Source: Streptomyces gilvus (lineage in GTDB: Bacteria > Actinomycetota > Actinomycetes > Streptomycetales > Streptomycetaceae). Taken from it: 64,000 nt of DNA. Under the pieces are notes generated by a model. That model ran no database searches. It was not told the origin of the DNA and saw nothing but the letters and a program-made list of their open reading frames with translations. The stretch is taken from assembly GCF_022513565.1 (NCBI RefSeq), contig NZ_JAKWBE010000015.1, positions 124,001 to 188,000 on the forward strand, written 5' to 3'. This document shows positions 15,578 to 24,561 of the stretch, one piece after another. The position numbers and the translations under genes were made by a program. Position 1 is the first letter of the stretch. The number at the start of each line of letters is the position of its first letter.

Positions 15578-16435
15578 CTAGCCCGCCCGGCGCGCGGTCC
15601 ACTCCCCGATGCGGGCCAGCAGGTCGTCGGAGGCGGCGTGTTCGGCATGGCCCATGCCGCCCTCGATCCACAGTTCGCCGTGGTCACCGGCGGCGGCCGC
15701 GAGCATGCGGGGGTGGTCCACCGGGAAGTAGCCGTCCTGGTCGCCGTGGACGATGAGGAGCGGGGTCGGCGCGATGGCCGGCACCGCCTCGACGGGGGAG
15801 AGCGGGACCGGGTCCCAGTCGCGGTTGACGATGCGGGTGCGGAAGCCGTAGCGGCCCACCAGCCGGCCCTCGGGGCGGGTGACCATCCAGTGGAGTTTGC
15901 GCATGGGGGCCGTGCCCCGGTAGTACCAGCGGGCCGGGGCGCTCACCGAGACCACCGCGTCCGTACGCGCGTCCCCGCCGGCCTGCTGCCCGTACAGCGC
16001 CGCGTGCCGCAGCACCACCGAGCCGCCCATGGAGAAGCCGACGGTCGCCACGCGCGTGTGCCCGAGTTCCCGCGCCCAGCGCACCGCGGCAGCCAGGTCG
16101 AGCACCTCCTTGTCGCCCACGGTCGAGCGTCCGCCGGAGGCCCCGTGGCCGCGGAAGGAGAAGGAGACCACCGCGCCGTACCGCGCGAACGCCTCCACCA
16201 CCCGGCGCACATGCGGCTTGTCGACGTCGCCCGTGAAGCCGTGGGCCATCACGAACGCGAGATCAACGGCAGGTGGCGCGGAGACGTCGTATACGGCGGC
16301 CGGCGGGTCGTATACGGCATCGATCGTGACGCCGTCGTCCGTGGTCAGAAACGTCCGCATAGGGGTGCGTCTGATCGTCTCGGCATCCGGACGAACGGCG
16401 GAACGTGCCACATGACCTGCCGGAGTGATGCTCAT
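15578..16435 (-). CDS. Alpha/beta hydrolase
   Basis: About 285 residues. It has the serine hydrolase motifs: HGFTGD oxyanion loop, nucleophile elbow GFSMGGS, acid in HGDQDGYFP and the catalytic His in GGMGHAEHA near the C-terminus. It lacks a signal peptide, so it is cytoplasmic. The substrate is unknown. The start is uncertain: ATG 16435 has no ribosome binding site but has a CAGAAT hexamer seven bases ahead, which would suit a leaderless mRNA; ATG 16360 (MRTFLTTDDGV) gives a domain-only protein. It is divergent from glnR, with a 182-base shared region. Confidence 0.82.
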   Translation of the reverse strand: MSITPAGHVARSAVRPDAETIRRTPMRTFLTTDDGVTIDAVYDPPAAVYDVSAPPAVDLAFVMAHGFTGDVDKPHVRRVVEAFARYGAVVSFSFRGHGASGGRSTVGDKEVLDLAAAVRWARELGHTRVATVGFSMGGSVVLRHAALYGQQAGGDARTDAVVSVSAPARWYYRGTAPMRKLHWMVTRPEGRLVGRYGFRTRIVNRDWDPVPLSPVEAVPAIAPTPLLIVHGDQDGYFPVDHPRMLAAAAGDHGELWIEGGMGHAEHAASDDLLARIGEWTARRAG

Positions 16436-16617
16436 GTGGGCTATTCTGCTGGGCAGAGGACTCGGGCAGCGACGCCCCCGGGTCCTTTTGTGCTTTCGGA
16501 AGCGTTGTATACGAAGCGGGAAACTCCAGGTGACCGCCGGTGTACGGGGCCTTCGGGATCGCAGAGCAGGTGACGTACCGCACACGTCCTCGCAGGGACC
16601 GAGGAGGAACCAGACGT

Positions 16618-17397
16618 ATGAGTTCTCTGCTGCTCCTGACCAACGCCCTCCAGCCGTCGACGGAGGTGCTTCCGGCCCTCGGCCTGCTGCTGCACAACGT
16701 CCGCGTGGCACCGGCGGAAGGCCCCGCTCTCGTCGACACCCCCGGTGCCGACGTCATCCTCATCGACGGACGCCGTGACCTCCCGCAGGTCCGCAGCCTG
16801 TGCCAGCTGCTGCGCTCGACCGGCCCGGGCTGTCCGCTCATCCTGGTCGTCACCGAGGGCGGTCTCGCCGCCGTCACCGCCGACTGGGGCATCGACGACG
16901 TCCTGCTCGACACCGCCGGCCCGGCGGAGGTCGAGGCCCGGCTGCGGCTGGCCATGGGACGCCAGCAGATCGTCAACGACGACTCCCCGATGGAGATCCG
17001 CAACGGCGATCTGTCGGTGGACGAGGCGACCTACAGCGCGAAGCTGAAGGGGCGGGTCCTCGACCTGACCTTCAAGGAGTTCGAGCTCCTGAAGTACCTC
17101 GCCCAGCACCCGGGCCGCGTCTTCACGCGCGCGCAGCTGCTGCAGGAGGTCTGGGGCTACGACTACTTCGGCGGCACCCGGACGGTCGACGTCCACGTAC
17201 GGCGGCTGCGGGCCAAGCTCGGCCCCGAGCACGAGTCACTGATCGGGACCGTCCGGAACGTCGGTTATCGATTCGTTACTCCCGAGAAGGGCGAGCGGGT
17301 CGCCGACGAAGCCAAGGCCAAGGCAGAACGGGCAAAGGCGGAGGATGCGGACGAGACGGCGGCGCTCGACGCGGCCGAGGTGTCGGCGGACGCATAG
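16618..17397 (+). CDS. glnR: GlnR, global nitrogen response regulator
   Basis: A 259-residue OmpR/PhoB-type regulator: an atypical receiver (about 1-115) with Asp50 in VILIDGRRD, and a winged-helix DNA-binding domain (about 130-225; GRVLDLTFKEFELLKYLAQH, then RTVDVHVRRLRAKLG and VRNVGYRFV). GlnR in Streptomyces is an orphan without a paired kinase, and Asp50 is thought to serve dimer contacts rather than phosphorylation. It controls glnA, amtB, nir and ure genes. A charged Lys/Glu/Ala-rich tail follows. The ribosome binding site is GAGGAGG. A LacI regulator follows on the same strand. Confidence 0.93.
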   Translation: MSSLLLLTNALQPSTEVLPALGLLLHNVRVAPAEGPALVDTPGADVILIDGRRDLPQVRSLCQLLRSTGPGCPLILVVTEGGLAAVTADWGIDDVLLDTAGPAEVEARLRLAMGRQQIVNDDSPMEIRNGDLSVDEATYSAKLKGRVLDLTFKEFELLKYLAQHPGRVFTRAQLLQEVWGYDYFGGTRTVDVHVRRLRAKLGPEHESLIGTVRNVGYRFVTPEKGERVADEAKAKAERAKAEDADETAALDAAEVSADA

Positions 17398-17418
17398 CGG
17401 GCCCCTGGGCTGGGCATT

Positions 17419-17463
17419 GCTTCCGCACACGAGTGCACACGAGGTGCGTGCGGAAGCTTCCGC
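17419..17463 (+). terminator. Hairpin between glnR and the LacI-family gene
   Basis: GCTTCCGCAC (17419-17428) pairs with GTGCGGAAGC (17448-17457). The second arm also lies in a perfect 14-base palindrome GCGGAAGCTTCCGC at 17450-17463, which resembles a LacI-type operator. It may therefore be a glnR terminator, an operator for the next gene, or both. Confidence 0.45.
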
Positions 17464-17504
17464 TCGCCCTGCCCGCAGCCGGTATATCCGCGTAGACTCC
17501 GCGC

Positions 17505-18527
17505 GTGGCCAAGGTGACTCGGGATGATGTGGCGCGACTGGCGGGGACTTCGACCGCCGTCGTCAGCTATGTCATCAACAACGGACCCCGGCCGGTCGCC
17601 CCGGCCACGCGCGAGCGTGTCCTCGCCGCGATCAAGGAGCTGGGGTACCGCCCCGACCGCGTCGCCCAGGCGATGGCGTCCCGGCGCACGGATCTCATAG
17701 GCCTGATCATCCCGGACGCCCGCCAGCCCTTCTTCGGGGAGATGGCGCACGCGGTCGAGCAGGCCGCCTCCGAGCGCGGGAAGATGGTGCTCGTCGGCAA
17801 CACCGACTACGTGGCCGAGCGCGAGGTCCACTATCTGCGGGCCTTCCTCGGGATGCGGGTCTCCGGGCTCATCCTGGTCAGCCATGCCCTCAACGACCAG
17901 GCCGCCGCCGAGATAGAGGCCTGGGACGCCCGGGTCGTCCTGCTGCACGAGCGGCCCGAGGCCATCGACGACGTCGCCGTCGTCACCGACGACCTCGGCG
18001 GCGCCCACCTCGCCGTGCGGCATCTGCTGGAACACGGGTACGAGTACGTCGCCTGTATGGGCGGCACCGCCGAGACACCCGCCGTCGGCGACCCCGTCTC
18101 CGACCATGTCGAGGGCTGGCGGCGCGCCATGGAGGAGGCCGGGAAGCCGACCGAGGGGCGGCTGTTCGAGGCGCCGTACAACCGCTACGACGCCTACCGG
18201 ATAGCGCTGGAGCTCTTCGCCGGGCCCCAGCGGCCGCCCGCGATCTTCTGCTCCACCGACGACCAGGCCATCGGCGTCCTGCGGGCCGCGCGCGAACTGC
18301 GCATCGACGTGCCGGGCGAGCTGGCGGTGGCCGGCTTCGACGACATCAAGGAGGCGGCGCTCGCCGACCCGCCGCTGACCACGGTCGCCTCCGACCGCAG
18401 CGCGATGGCGCGGGCCGCGGTGGACCTCGTCCTCGACGACGGGCTGCGGGTGGCCGGGTCCCGGCGGGAGCGGCTGAAGACGTTCCCCTCGCGCCTGGTG
18501 GCCCGGAAGTCCTGTGGATGCGAGTGA
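17505..18527 (+). CDS. LacI/GalR-family transcriptional regulator
   Basis: A 340-residue repressor-type protein with a GTG start. The helix-turn-helix is at residues 4-26 (VTRDDVARLAGTSTAVVSYVINN), the hinge at about 45-58, and a periplasmic-binding-like sensor domain follows to the end (IPDARQPFFGEM, GFDDIKEAALADPPLTTV). It ends with CGCE. The effector is unknown. A 14-base palindrome at 17450-17463 is a possible autoregulatory operator. No sugar transport genes are adjacent. Confidence 0.88.
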   Translation: MAKVTRDDVARLAGTSTAVVSYVINNGPRPVAPATRERVLAAIKELGYRPDRVAQAMASRRTDLIGLIIPDARQPFFGEMAHAVEQAASERGKMVLVGNTDYVAEREVHYLRAFLGMRVSGLILVSHALNDQAAAEIEAWDARVVLLHERPEAIDDVAVVTDDLGGAHLAVRHLLEHGYEYVACMGGTAETPAVGDPVSDHVEGWRRAMEEAGKPTEGRLFEAPYNRYDAYRIALELFAGPQRPPAIFCSTDDQAIGVLRAARELRIDVPGELAVAGFDDIKEAALADPPLTTVASDRSAMARAAVDLVLDDGLRVAGSRRERLKTFPSRLVARKSCGCE

Positions 18528-18663
18528 TCCGCCCCGTATGAAAAGCGGCTGAGAGAACCCTCCCAGCTGCGCGTACGGCCTTTATATCGGGCATACGAGG
18601 TTCTGCCGGGCTTCTCAGCGGGCACTCAGGAAGCTCTCATTGTCACGGGCCAAGCTCTTTGAC

Positions 18664-19827
18664 ATGACCGAGAGCTTCCGCCGCGACGGCGAGTACGAGC
18701 AGTACGAGAACCCTTACCAGGGCGCCCAGCAGCACTCCTCCTCCCCCGTGAACCCGGAGTGGCCGCCCCCGCCGGCGCACCGGCCCGCACAGCCGCCGCA
18801 GGCGGAGCCGGTCACCGTCCAGCAGGGTGCCACCGTCTGGCCGGGTCAGCCCCAGTCCATGGCCGGCGGAGAGGGCGGCGGGAACGGTGGCGGTACGGCG
18901 GTGCTGCCCACCGTTCCCGCCGAGCCCGCCCCGGGCACGGCACCGGCCGCCAGGAAGCGCCCCCGGGGCCCCCTCGCCCTGCTGGCCGCCGTGGCGATCG
19001 TCGCCGCGGCGATAGGCGGCGGCACCGCGTACGGCATACAGGAGCTGACCGGCAGCAACACCGTCGCCACCAGCTCCACCACCACCAGCGTGGTCCCCTC
19101 CAGCAAGCAGGGCAACGTCGCCTCCATCGCCGCGGCCGTCAGCCCGAGCGTGGTCGAGATCAGCGCGACGCTGAGCGACGGCACCTCCACCGGTTCCGGT
19201 GTGATCATCACCAGCGACGGCGAGATCATCACCAACAACCACGTCGTCTCCGGCGCCCAGTCGATCAAGGTGACGACCAGCGACGGGAAGTCGTACACCG
19301 CGAAGGTCGTCGGCACCGACAGCAAGAAGGACCTCGCGCTGATCAAGCTGCAGGGCGCCTCCGGTCTCAAGCGGGCCGTCCTCGGCAACTCCTCCGGCGT
19401 CCAGGTCGGTGACACGGTCGTGGCGATCGGCTCCCCCGAGGGCCTGAGCGGCACCGTCACCAGCGGCATCGTCTCCGCGCTCAACCGTGACGTGACCGTC
19501 TCCACCGACGAGAACCAGCAGCAGAGCCAGGGCGGCGACGGCCGGTGGCCGTTCTCCTTCGGCGGCCAGCAGTTCAACGGCGACACCGGCTCCTCCACCA
19601 CCACCTACAAGGCGATCCAGACCGACGCCTCCCTCAACCCCGGCAACTCCGGCGGCGCGCTGATCAACGCCAGCGGCGACATCATCGGCATCAACTCCGC
19701 GATGTACTCCGCCAGTTCGGCCTCCTCCGGCTCCTCGGACGCCGGCAGCATCGGCCTCGGCTTCGCCATCCCGATCAACACCGTCAAGGCCGACCTGGCC
19801 ACCCTCCGGGCCGGCGGCACCAACTGA
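18664..19827 (+). CDS. HtrA/DegP-like membrane-anchored serine protease without PDZ domain
   Basis: A 387-residue protein: a disordered Pro/Gln-rich cytoplasmic part (about 1-98), one membrane helix (about 101-125), then a trypsin-like protease domain outside the cell. The triad is complete: His193 in NNHVV, Asp223 in KKDLALIKL, Ser329 in NPGNSGGALI. The chain stops at LATLRAGGTN right after the protease fold, so the PDZ domain usual in HtrA is missing. The start is ATG 18664; a TTG at 18640 with AGGAAG upstream would add eight residues. A two-component system follows. Confidence 0.87.
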   Translation: MTESFRRDGEYEQYENPYQGAQQHSSSPVNPEWPPPPAHRPAQPPQAEPVTVQQGATVWPGQPQSMAGGEGGGNGGGTAVLPTVPAEPAPGTAPAARKRPRGPLALLAAVAIVAAAIGGGTAYGIQELTGSNTVATSSTTTSVVPSSKQGNVASIAAAVSPSVVEISATLSDGTSTGSGVIITSDGEIITNNHVVSGAQSIKVTTSDGKSYTAKVVGTDSKKDLALIKLQGASGLKRAVLGNSSGVQVGDTVVAIGSPEGLSGTVTSGIVSALNRDVTVSTDENQQQSQGGDGRWPFSFGGQQFNGDTGSSTTTYKAIQTDASLNPGNSGGALINASGDIIGINSAMYSASSASSGSSDAGSIGLGFAIPINTVKADLATLRAGGTN

Positions 19828-19856
19828 CCCCTCACCTCACCAGCAGGGAGTACGTC

Positions 19857-20063
19857 ATGATCCAGCAGGTTTCCCACACCGTGGCCGGCACCGACCCGGC
19901 CGGTCTCGCCCTGGCCATCGAGGTGGCGTACGAACTGCACGCACCGGCCACCCGGGCACCGGAAGTCGCCGTGGTACCCCAGCTGATGGGCCTGCACACC
20001 ACCGCGGCCCGTCCGCACCGCCGCAAGGTGCCGCTGAACCGGATCACGGCGATGAGCGCCTGA
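19857..20063 (+). CDS. Small protein (68 aa) between htrA and the response regulator
   Basis: Starts ATG with AGGGAG seven bases upstream, 29 bases after the protease stop. It is soluble, with no signal or membrane helix. It has a helical first half (DPAGLALAIEVAYELHAPATRAP) and a basic tail (RPHRRKVPLNRITAMSA). Third-position GC bias agrees with coding. It is probably co-transcribed with the HtrA-like protease. Unknown function; no conserved catalytic residues. Confidence 0.65.
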   Translation: MIQQVSHTVAGTDPAGLALAIEVAYELHAPATRAPEVAVVPQLMGLHTTAARPHRRKVPLNRITAMSA

Positions 20064-20175
20064 TCGCGCACCGCGCCGCACTCTCTACGCGCCCGCAGGG
20101 AAACATGCGAGGCTGAAGGCGTTCAACACCGTCAGCGTCCCTGTCCTCCCACCGCACCCGAGGAATCCGAAGCCC

Positions 20176-20907
20176 ATGAGCCCCGCCGATGGCGACCGTG
20201 ACCCCCAGCGCATCCTGATCGTCGACGACGAGCCGGCCGTGCGCGAAGCACTCCAGCGCAGCCTCGCCTTCGAGGGCTACGCGACGGAGGTCGCCGTGGA
20301 CGGCGCGGACGCCCTGGACAAGGCCACCGCCTACCGTCCCGACCTGGTCGTCCTCGACATCCAGATGCCGCGCATGGACGGTCTGACCGCGGCCCGGCGG
20401 ATCCGCGGCGCGGGCGACACCACGCCGATCCTCATGCTCACCGCCCGCGACACGGTCGGCGACCGGGTCACCGGGCTCGACGCGGGCGCCGACGACTACC
20501 TGGTCAAGCCGTTCGAACTCGACGAACTCTTCGCCCGCGTCCGCGCGCTGCTGCGGCGCAGCTCCTACGCGGCGGCCAGCGCGGCCGCCCAGGAGGACGA
20601 GGCGCTCACCTTCGCCGACCTGCGGATGGATCTGGCGACGCGGGAGGTGACGCGGGGCGGGCGGCCGGTGGAGCTGACGCGCACCGAGTTCACCCTCCTG
20701 GAGATGTTCATGGCCCACCCGAGGCAGGTGCTGACCCGCGAGCAGATCCTGAAGGCGGTCTGGGGCTTCGACTTCGAGCCGTCGTCCAACTCGCTGGACG
20801 TGTACGTCATGTATCTGCGCCGCAAGACCGAGGCGGGCGGCGAGCCGCGCCTCGTGCACACGGTGCGCGGTGTCGGCTACGTGCTCCGACAGGGCGGCGC
20901 GGAGTGA
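20176..20907 (+). CDS. OmpR-family response regulator (MprA/CseB-like)
   Basis: A 243-residue two-component regulator. The receiver has the acidic pocket Asp17/Asp18, phospho-acceptor Asp61 in VVLDIQMPRMDG and Lys112 in YLVKPF. The winged helix follows (about 145-238; VELTRTEFTLLEMFMAHPRQ ... HTVRGVGYVLRQ). Its gene overlaps the sensor kinase gene by four bases. The upstream HtrA protease suggests an envelope-stress pair like mycobacterial MprAB-PepD, but the regulon cannot be read here. Confidence 0.9.
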   Translation: MSPADGDRDPQRILIVDDEPAVREALQRSLAFEGYATEVAVDGADALDKATAYRPDLVVLDIQMPRMDGLTAARRIRGAGDTTPILMLTARDTVGDRVTGLDAGADDYLVKPFELDELFARVRALLRRSSYAAASAAAQEDEALTFADLRMDLATREVTRGGRPVELTRTEFTLLEMFMAHPRQVLTREQILKAVWGFDFEPSSNSLDVYVMYLRRKTEAGGEPRLVHTVRGVGYVLRQGGAE

Positions 20908-22358
20908 GAAGGGTTCTCCGCCGCTTCCAGACCCTGCCGATCCGCTCCCGCCTGGCGATGCTGGTCGCTGCCGCTGTGGCGTTCGCGGTGGCGGCGGTCG
21001 CGGTCACCTGCTGGTTCATCGTGCAGGGGAAGCTGTACGACCAGCTCGACAACGACCTGCAACAGGCCACCGGGCCGCAGCCGTTCGACCAGGTCCAGCT
21101 CGCGCTCCGCGCGTGCCCGCAGACTCCGCAGGAAAACGACAAGGACCTCCGCGCCCGCAACATCTATCTGCAGCTGGTCACCGCCGACGGCAAGCCCTGC
21201 GTCTCCTCGAACTCCGAGGGCACGGTCAACGTGACCGGCGCCGACAAGAACGTCATCAAGCACGCCAGCAGCAACCGGGGCATCTTCCGCAACGGCACCG
21301 ACAAGAACGGCAACGCGGTACGGGTGCTGACCGTGCCGCTCGTCGTCAAGTCGTTCGGGGGCCCGCCGGCGCTCTACCCCGACACGGCTCTGCTCGTCGC
21401 CGTCCCCCTCAAGAGCACGCAGTCGACGCTCAACGAACTGGCCCTCATCCTCCTCCTCGTCTCCGGCGTAGGAGTCCTCGGGGCCGGGGCCGCCGGGCTC
21501 GCCGTGGCGCGGGCCGGGCTGCGGCCCGTCGACAAGCTGACCGAGGCCGTCGAGCACGTGGCCCGTACCGAGGACCTCGGCATCCGCATCCCCGTGGAGG
21601 ACGACGCCGAGGACGAGATCGCCCGGCTCTCCCGGTCCTTCAACTCGATGACCTCCTCCCTCGCCAGCTCGCGCGAGCTGCAGCAGCAGCTCATCGCCGA
21701 CGCCGGTCATGAGCTGCGCACGCCCCTGACCTCGCTGCGGACGAACATCGAACTGCTCACCCGCAGCGAGGAGACCGGCCGCCCCATCCCCCCGGCCGAC
21801 CGCAAGGCGCTGCTCGCCTCCGTGAAGGCGCAGATGACCGAACTGGCCTCGCTCATCGGCGACCTGCAGGAGCTGGCGCGGTCGGAGGGGCAGCGGGGCG
21901 AGCGCGTCCAGGTCGTGTCGCTGCAGGACACCGTCGAGGCGGCCCTGCGCCGGGCGCGGCTGCGCGGCCCCGAGCTGACGATCACCGCCGACCTCCAGCC
22001 CTGGTACGTCCGCGCGGAGCCCTCCGCCCTGGAGCGGGCGATCGTCAACATCCTCGACAACGCGGTGAAGTTCAGCCCGGAGGGCGGTGCGATCGACGTC
22101 CAGCTGGACCACGGCGTCCTCACCGTCCGCGACCACGGCCCCGGTATCCCCGCCGAGGAACTCCCGCACGTCTTCGACCGCTTCTGGCGCTCCCCCAGCG
22201 CCCGCGCACTCCCCGGTTCCGGCCTCGGCCTGTCCATCGTCGCCCGCACGGTCGGGCAGGCGGGCGGCGAGGTCACGCTGACCCACGCGGCCGGCGGCGG
22301 CACCGTGGCGACCGTACGCCTCCCTGGCGCACCGACGCCTCCCCCCGAAGCGCCGTAG
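20904..22358 (+). CDS. Membrane sensor histidine kinase (MprB-like)
   Basis: A 484-residue kinase. Two membrane helices (about 17-40 and 178-202) bound a 135-residue extracellular sensor. HAMP (about 203-258) and the dimerisation helix with His269 in DAGHELRTPLTSLRT follow. The ATPase domain has the N box ILDNAVKFSPEGG and G boxes DHGPGIP and GSGLGLSIV. A Pro-rich tail ends the protein. GTG 20904 overlaps the regulator stop, so the pair is co-translated. The signal is unknown; proximity to an HtrA protease hints at envelope stress. Confidence 0.92.
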   Translation: MRRVLRRFQTLPIRSRLAMLVAAAVAFAVAAVAVTCWFIVQGKLYDQLDNDLQQATGPQPFDQVQLALRACPQTPQENDKDLRARNIYLQLVTADGKPCVSSNSEGTVNVTGADKNVIKHASSNRGIFRNGTDKNGNAVRVLTVPLVVKSFGGPPALYPDTALLVAVPLKSTQSTLNELALILLLVSGVGVLGAGAAGLAVARAGLRPVDKLTEAVEHVARTEDLGIRIPVEDDAEDEIARLSRSFNSMTSSLASSRELQQQLIADAGHELRTPLTSLRTNIELLTRSEETGRPIPPADRKALLASVKAQMTELASLIGDLQELARSEGQRGERVQVVSLQDTVEAALRRARLRGPELTITADLQPWYVRAEPSALERAIVNILDNAVKFSPEGGAIDVQLDHGVLTVRDHGPGIPAEELPHVFDRFWRSPSARALPGSGLGLSIVARTVGQAGGEVTLTHAAGGGTVATVRLPGAPTPPPEAP

Positions 22359-22453
22359 ACGCATCCGAGGCCCGGGCCGAGACCGGGCAACCTTTCCGTT
22401 CCGGGTGACGACTCATCAGCGGTCCCTGTCCCCCACACGGAACGGAATCCCGT

Positions 22454-24505
22454 ATGGCTCAGCACCGCAGGCGCAAGCTCGCCATCGCCGTCCCCCTCGT
22501 CCTGGCGGCCACCTCGGCCGTCGGCTACGCACTGCTTCCCGGCACCCAGCCGAAGGCCTCCGCTGCCGCCCTCCCCGCCTGGGCCACCGCCACCGCCGAC
22601 GGCTTCGCCTCCGTCGACGCCCTGGGCCAGAACGGCACCTACGGCGGCCGGGGCGGGCAGATCGTGACCGTGCGCACGGCCGCCGACCTGGAGAAGTACG
22701 CGACCTCCGCCGACCCGTACGTCATCGTCGTGGCCGCGGCGATCAACATCGACCCCGTCGGGAAGGAGATCAAGGTCCAGAGCGACAAGACCATCGTGGG
22801 GTCCGGGACGGCCGGACAGATCGTCGGCGGCGGGTTCTTCCTCGGCCAGGGCGTCCACAACGTGATCATCCGGAACCTCACCATCCGGGACACCTACCAG
22901 GGCACCTGGAACGACAAGGAGCACGACTTCGACGGCATCCAGATGGACGGCGCCCACCACGTCTGGATCGACCACAACGACATCCGGCACATGGCCGACG
23001 GGCTCATCGACAGCCGCAAGGACACGACCTATCTGACCGTCTCCTGGAACAAGCTCAGCCAGGACAACAAGGCGTTCGGCATCGGCTGGACCGACAACGT
23101 CACCGCGGACATCACGGTCCACCACAACTGGATCCGCGAGACCGAGCAGCGCAACCCCTCGACGGACAACGTCGCCCACGCCCATCTCTACAACAACTAC
23201 CTGGAGGACGTGCCGGGCACGGACATCACGTCCTCCTACGGCGACTACTCCCGCGGCCGCACCAACATGGTCCTGGAGAACTCCTACTTCCAGGGCGTCA
23301 ACAACCCCGTGATCAGGGACAGTACGGCCACGCTCGTCCAGCGCGGAAGCGTCTTCTCGGGGACCGGCGGGCGGAACGAGAGCGGCGGTTCCGGCGCCTC
23401 CTGGAACCCGAAGAGCTACTACGCCTACACCCTCGACAAGGCCGCCGACGTGCCCGCTCTCCTCAAGTCCGGTGCCGGACCGCGGAGTTCCATCGGCACG
23501 ACGGCCACCACCACGAGCACCACGACCACGAGCACCACCACCGCTGCCGCCACCACCCTCACCGTCGCCCAGGACGGTTCCGGTCAGTACCGGACCGTGC
23601 AGGCCGCCGTGGACGCCGTACCGGCGAACAACCCCTCCCGGGTCGTCATCTCCGTCAAGCCGGGCACGTACCGCGAGCTGGTCAAGGTCCCGGCGAACAA
23701 GCCGCACGTCACCATCCAGGGGGCCGGCGGCAGCCGCAAGGACACGGTGATCGTCTACAACAACGCGTCCGGCACGCGGAAACCGGACGGATCGGGGACG
23801 TACGGGACCGGCGGGAGCGCCACCGTCGCCGTGGACGCCGACGACTTCCAGGCCCGTAACCTCACCATCTCCAACGACTTCGACGAGGCCGCCCACCAGG
23901 ACATCGCCCAGCAGGCGGTGGCCCTGCGCACCTCGGCGGACAAGGTGTTCCTCGACGGGGTCATCGTCAGCGGCGACCAGGACACCCTCCTGGTGGACAC
24001 CGCCGCCAAGGACAAGCTGGGCCGCGTCTACATGGCCAACTCCTACGTCATCGGCAACGTCGACTTCATCTTCGGACGGGCGACCGCGGTGATCGACAAG
24101 TCCGTCATCACCCTGAAGAAGCGCTGGAACGGCACCTCGGCGGGATACGTGACCGCTCCCTCGACCGCCGCGGGCCGCAAGGGCATCCTCATCGCCAACT
24201 CCACGGTGAACGGGGACGTCTCGGACCGGTCCTTCTACCTCGGGCGGCCCTGGCACGCGGGCGGGGACGCGACGCTCGACCCGCAGACCACCGTCCGCAA
24301 CACCAGCCTCAGCGCGGCGATCAGGACCGCGCCGTGGACCGACATGAGCGGGTTCTCCTGGAAGGACGACCGGTTCGCCGAGTACAAGAACACCGGCGCC
24401 GGATCGGGGGCGGCGAGCAGTGACCGGCCGCAGCTCACCGACGCCCAGGCGGCGGACCAGGAGGTGGCCGACTGGCTCGCGGGGTGGACGCCGACCCCGT
24501 CCTGA
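22454..24505 (+). CDS. Secreted bifunctional pectate lyase (PL1) - pectin methylesterase (CE8)
   Basis: A 683-residue exported enzyme. A signal peptide (about 1-38) leads to a pectate lyase domain (about 45-345) with FDGIQMDGAHHVWIDHND and HHNWIRETEQRNP, where Arg233 aligns with the catalytic Arg of PL1 enzymes. A Thr-rich linker (about 349-369) joins a pectin methylesterase (about 370-665) with Gln509/Asp510 in GDQDTL, Asp537 in GNVDFIFG and Arg598/Trp600 in GRPW. One chain could thus de-esterify pectin and cleave the product. It stands alone with no neighbouring pectin genes. Confidence 0.9.
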   Translation: MAQHRRRKLAIAVPLVLAATSAVGYALLPGTQPKASAAALPAWATATADGFASVDALGQNGTYGGRGGQIVTVRTAADLEKYATSADPYVIVVAAAINIDPVGKEIKVQSDKTIVGSGTAGQIVGGGFFLGQGVHNVIIRNLTIRDTYQGTWNDKEHDFDGIQMDGAHHVWIDHNDIRHMADGLIDSRKDTTYLTVSWNKLSQDNKAFGIGWTDNVTADITVHHNWIRETEQRNPSTDNVAHAHLYNNYLEDVPGTDITSSYGDYSRGRTNMVLENSYFQGVNNPVIRDSTATLVQRGSVFSGTGGRNESGGSGASWNPKSYYAYTLDKAADVPALLKSGAGPRSSIGTTATTTSTTTTSTTTAAATTLTVAQDGSGQYRTVQAAVDAVPANNPSRVVISVKPGTYRELVKVPANKPHVTIQGAGGSRKDTVIVYNNASGTRKPDGSGTYGTGGSATVAVDADDFQARNLTISNDFDEAAHQDIAQQAVALRTSADKVFLDGVIVSGDQDTLLVDTAAKDKLGRVYMANSYVIGNVDFIFGRATAVIDKSVITLKKRWNGTSAGYVTAPSTAAGRKGILIANSTVNGDVSDRSFYLGRPWHAGGDATLDPQTTVRNTSLSAAIRTAPWTDMSGFSWKDDRFAEYKNTGAGSGAASSDRPQLTDAQAADQEVADWLAGWTPTPS

Positions 24506-24561
24506 CGTGCACGGTTGATGGACGTACCATCGCCCGCAGAGGCTTCGGGGAGGGGCGGGCG

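Noticed and set aside
21707..24256. Long minus-strand open frame (849 codons) over the kinase and pectin enzyme genes
   Set aside because: Its product is a Gly/Val/Asp-rich low-complexity sequence, the usual antisense shadow in GC-rich DNA; the opposite strand has well-supported genes.
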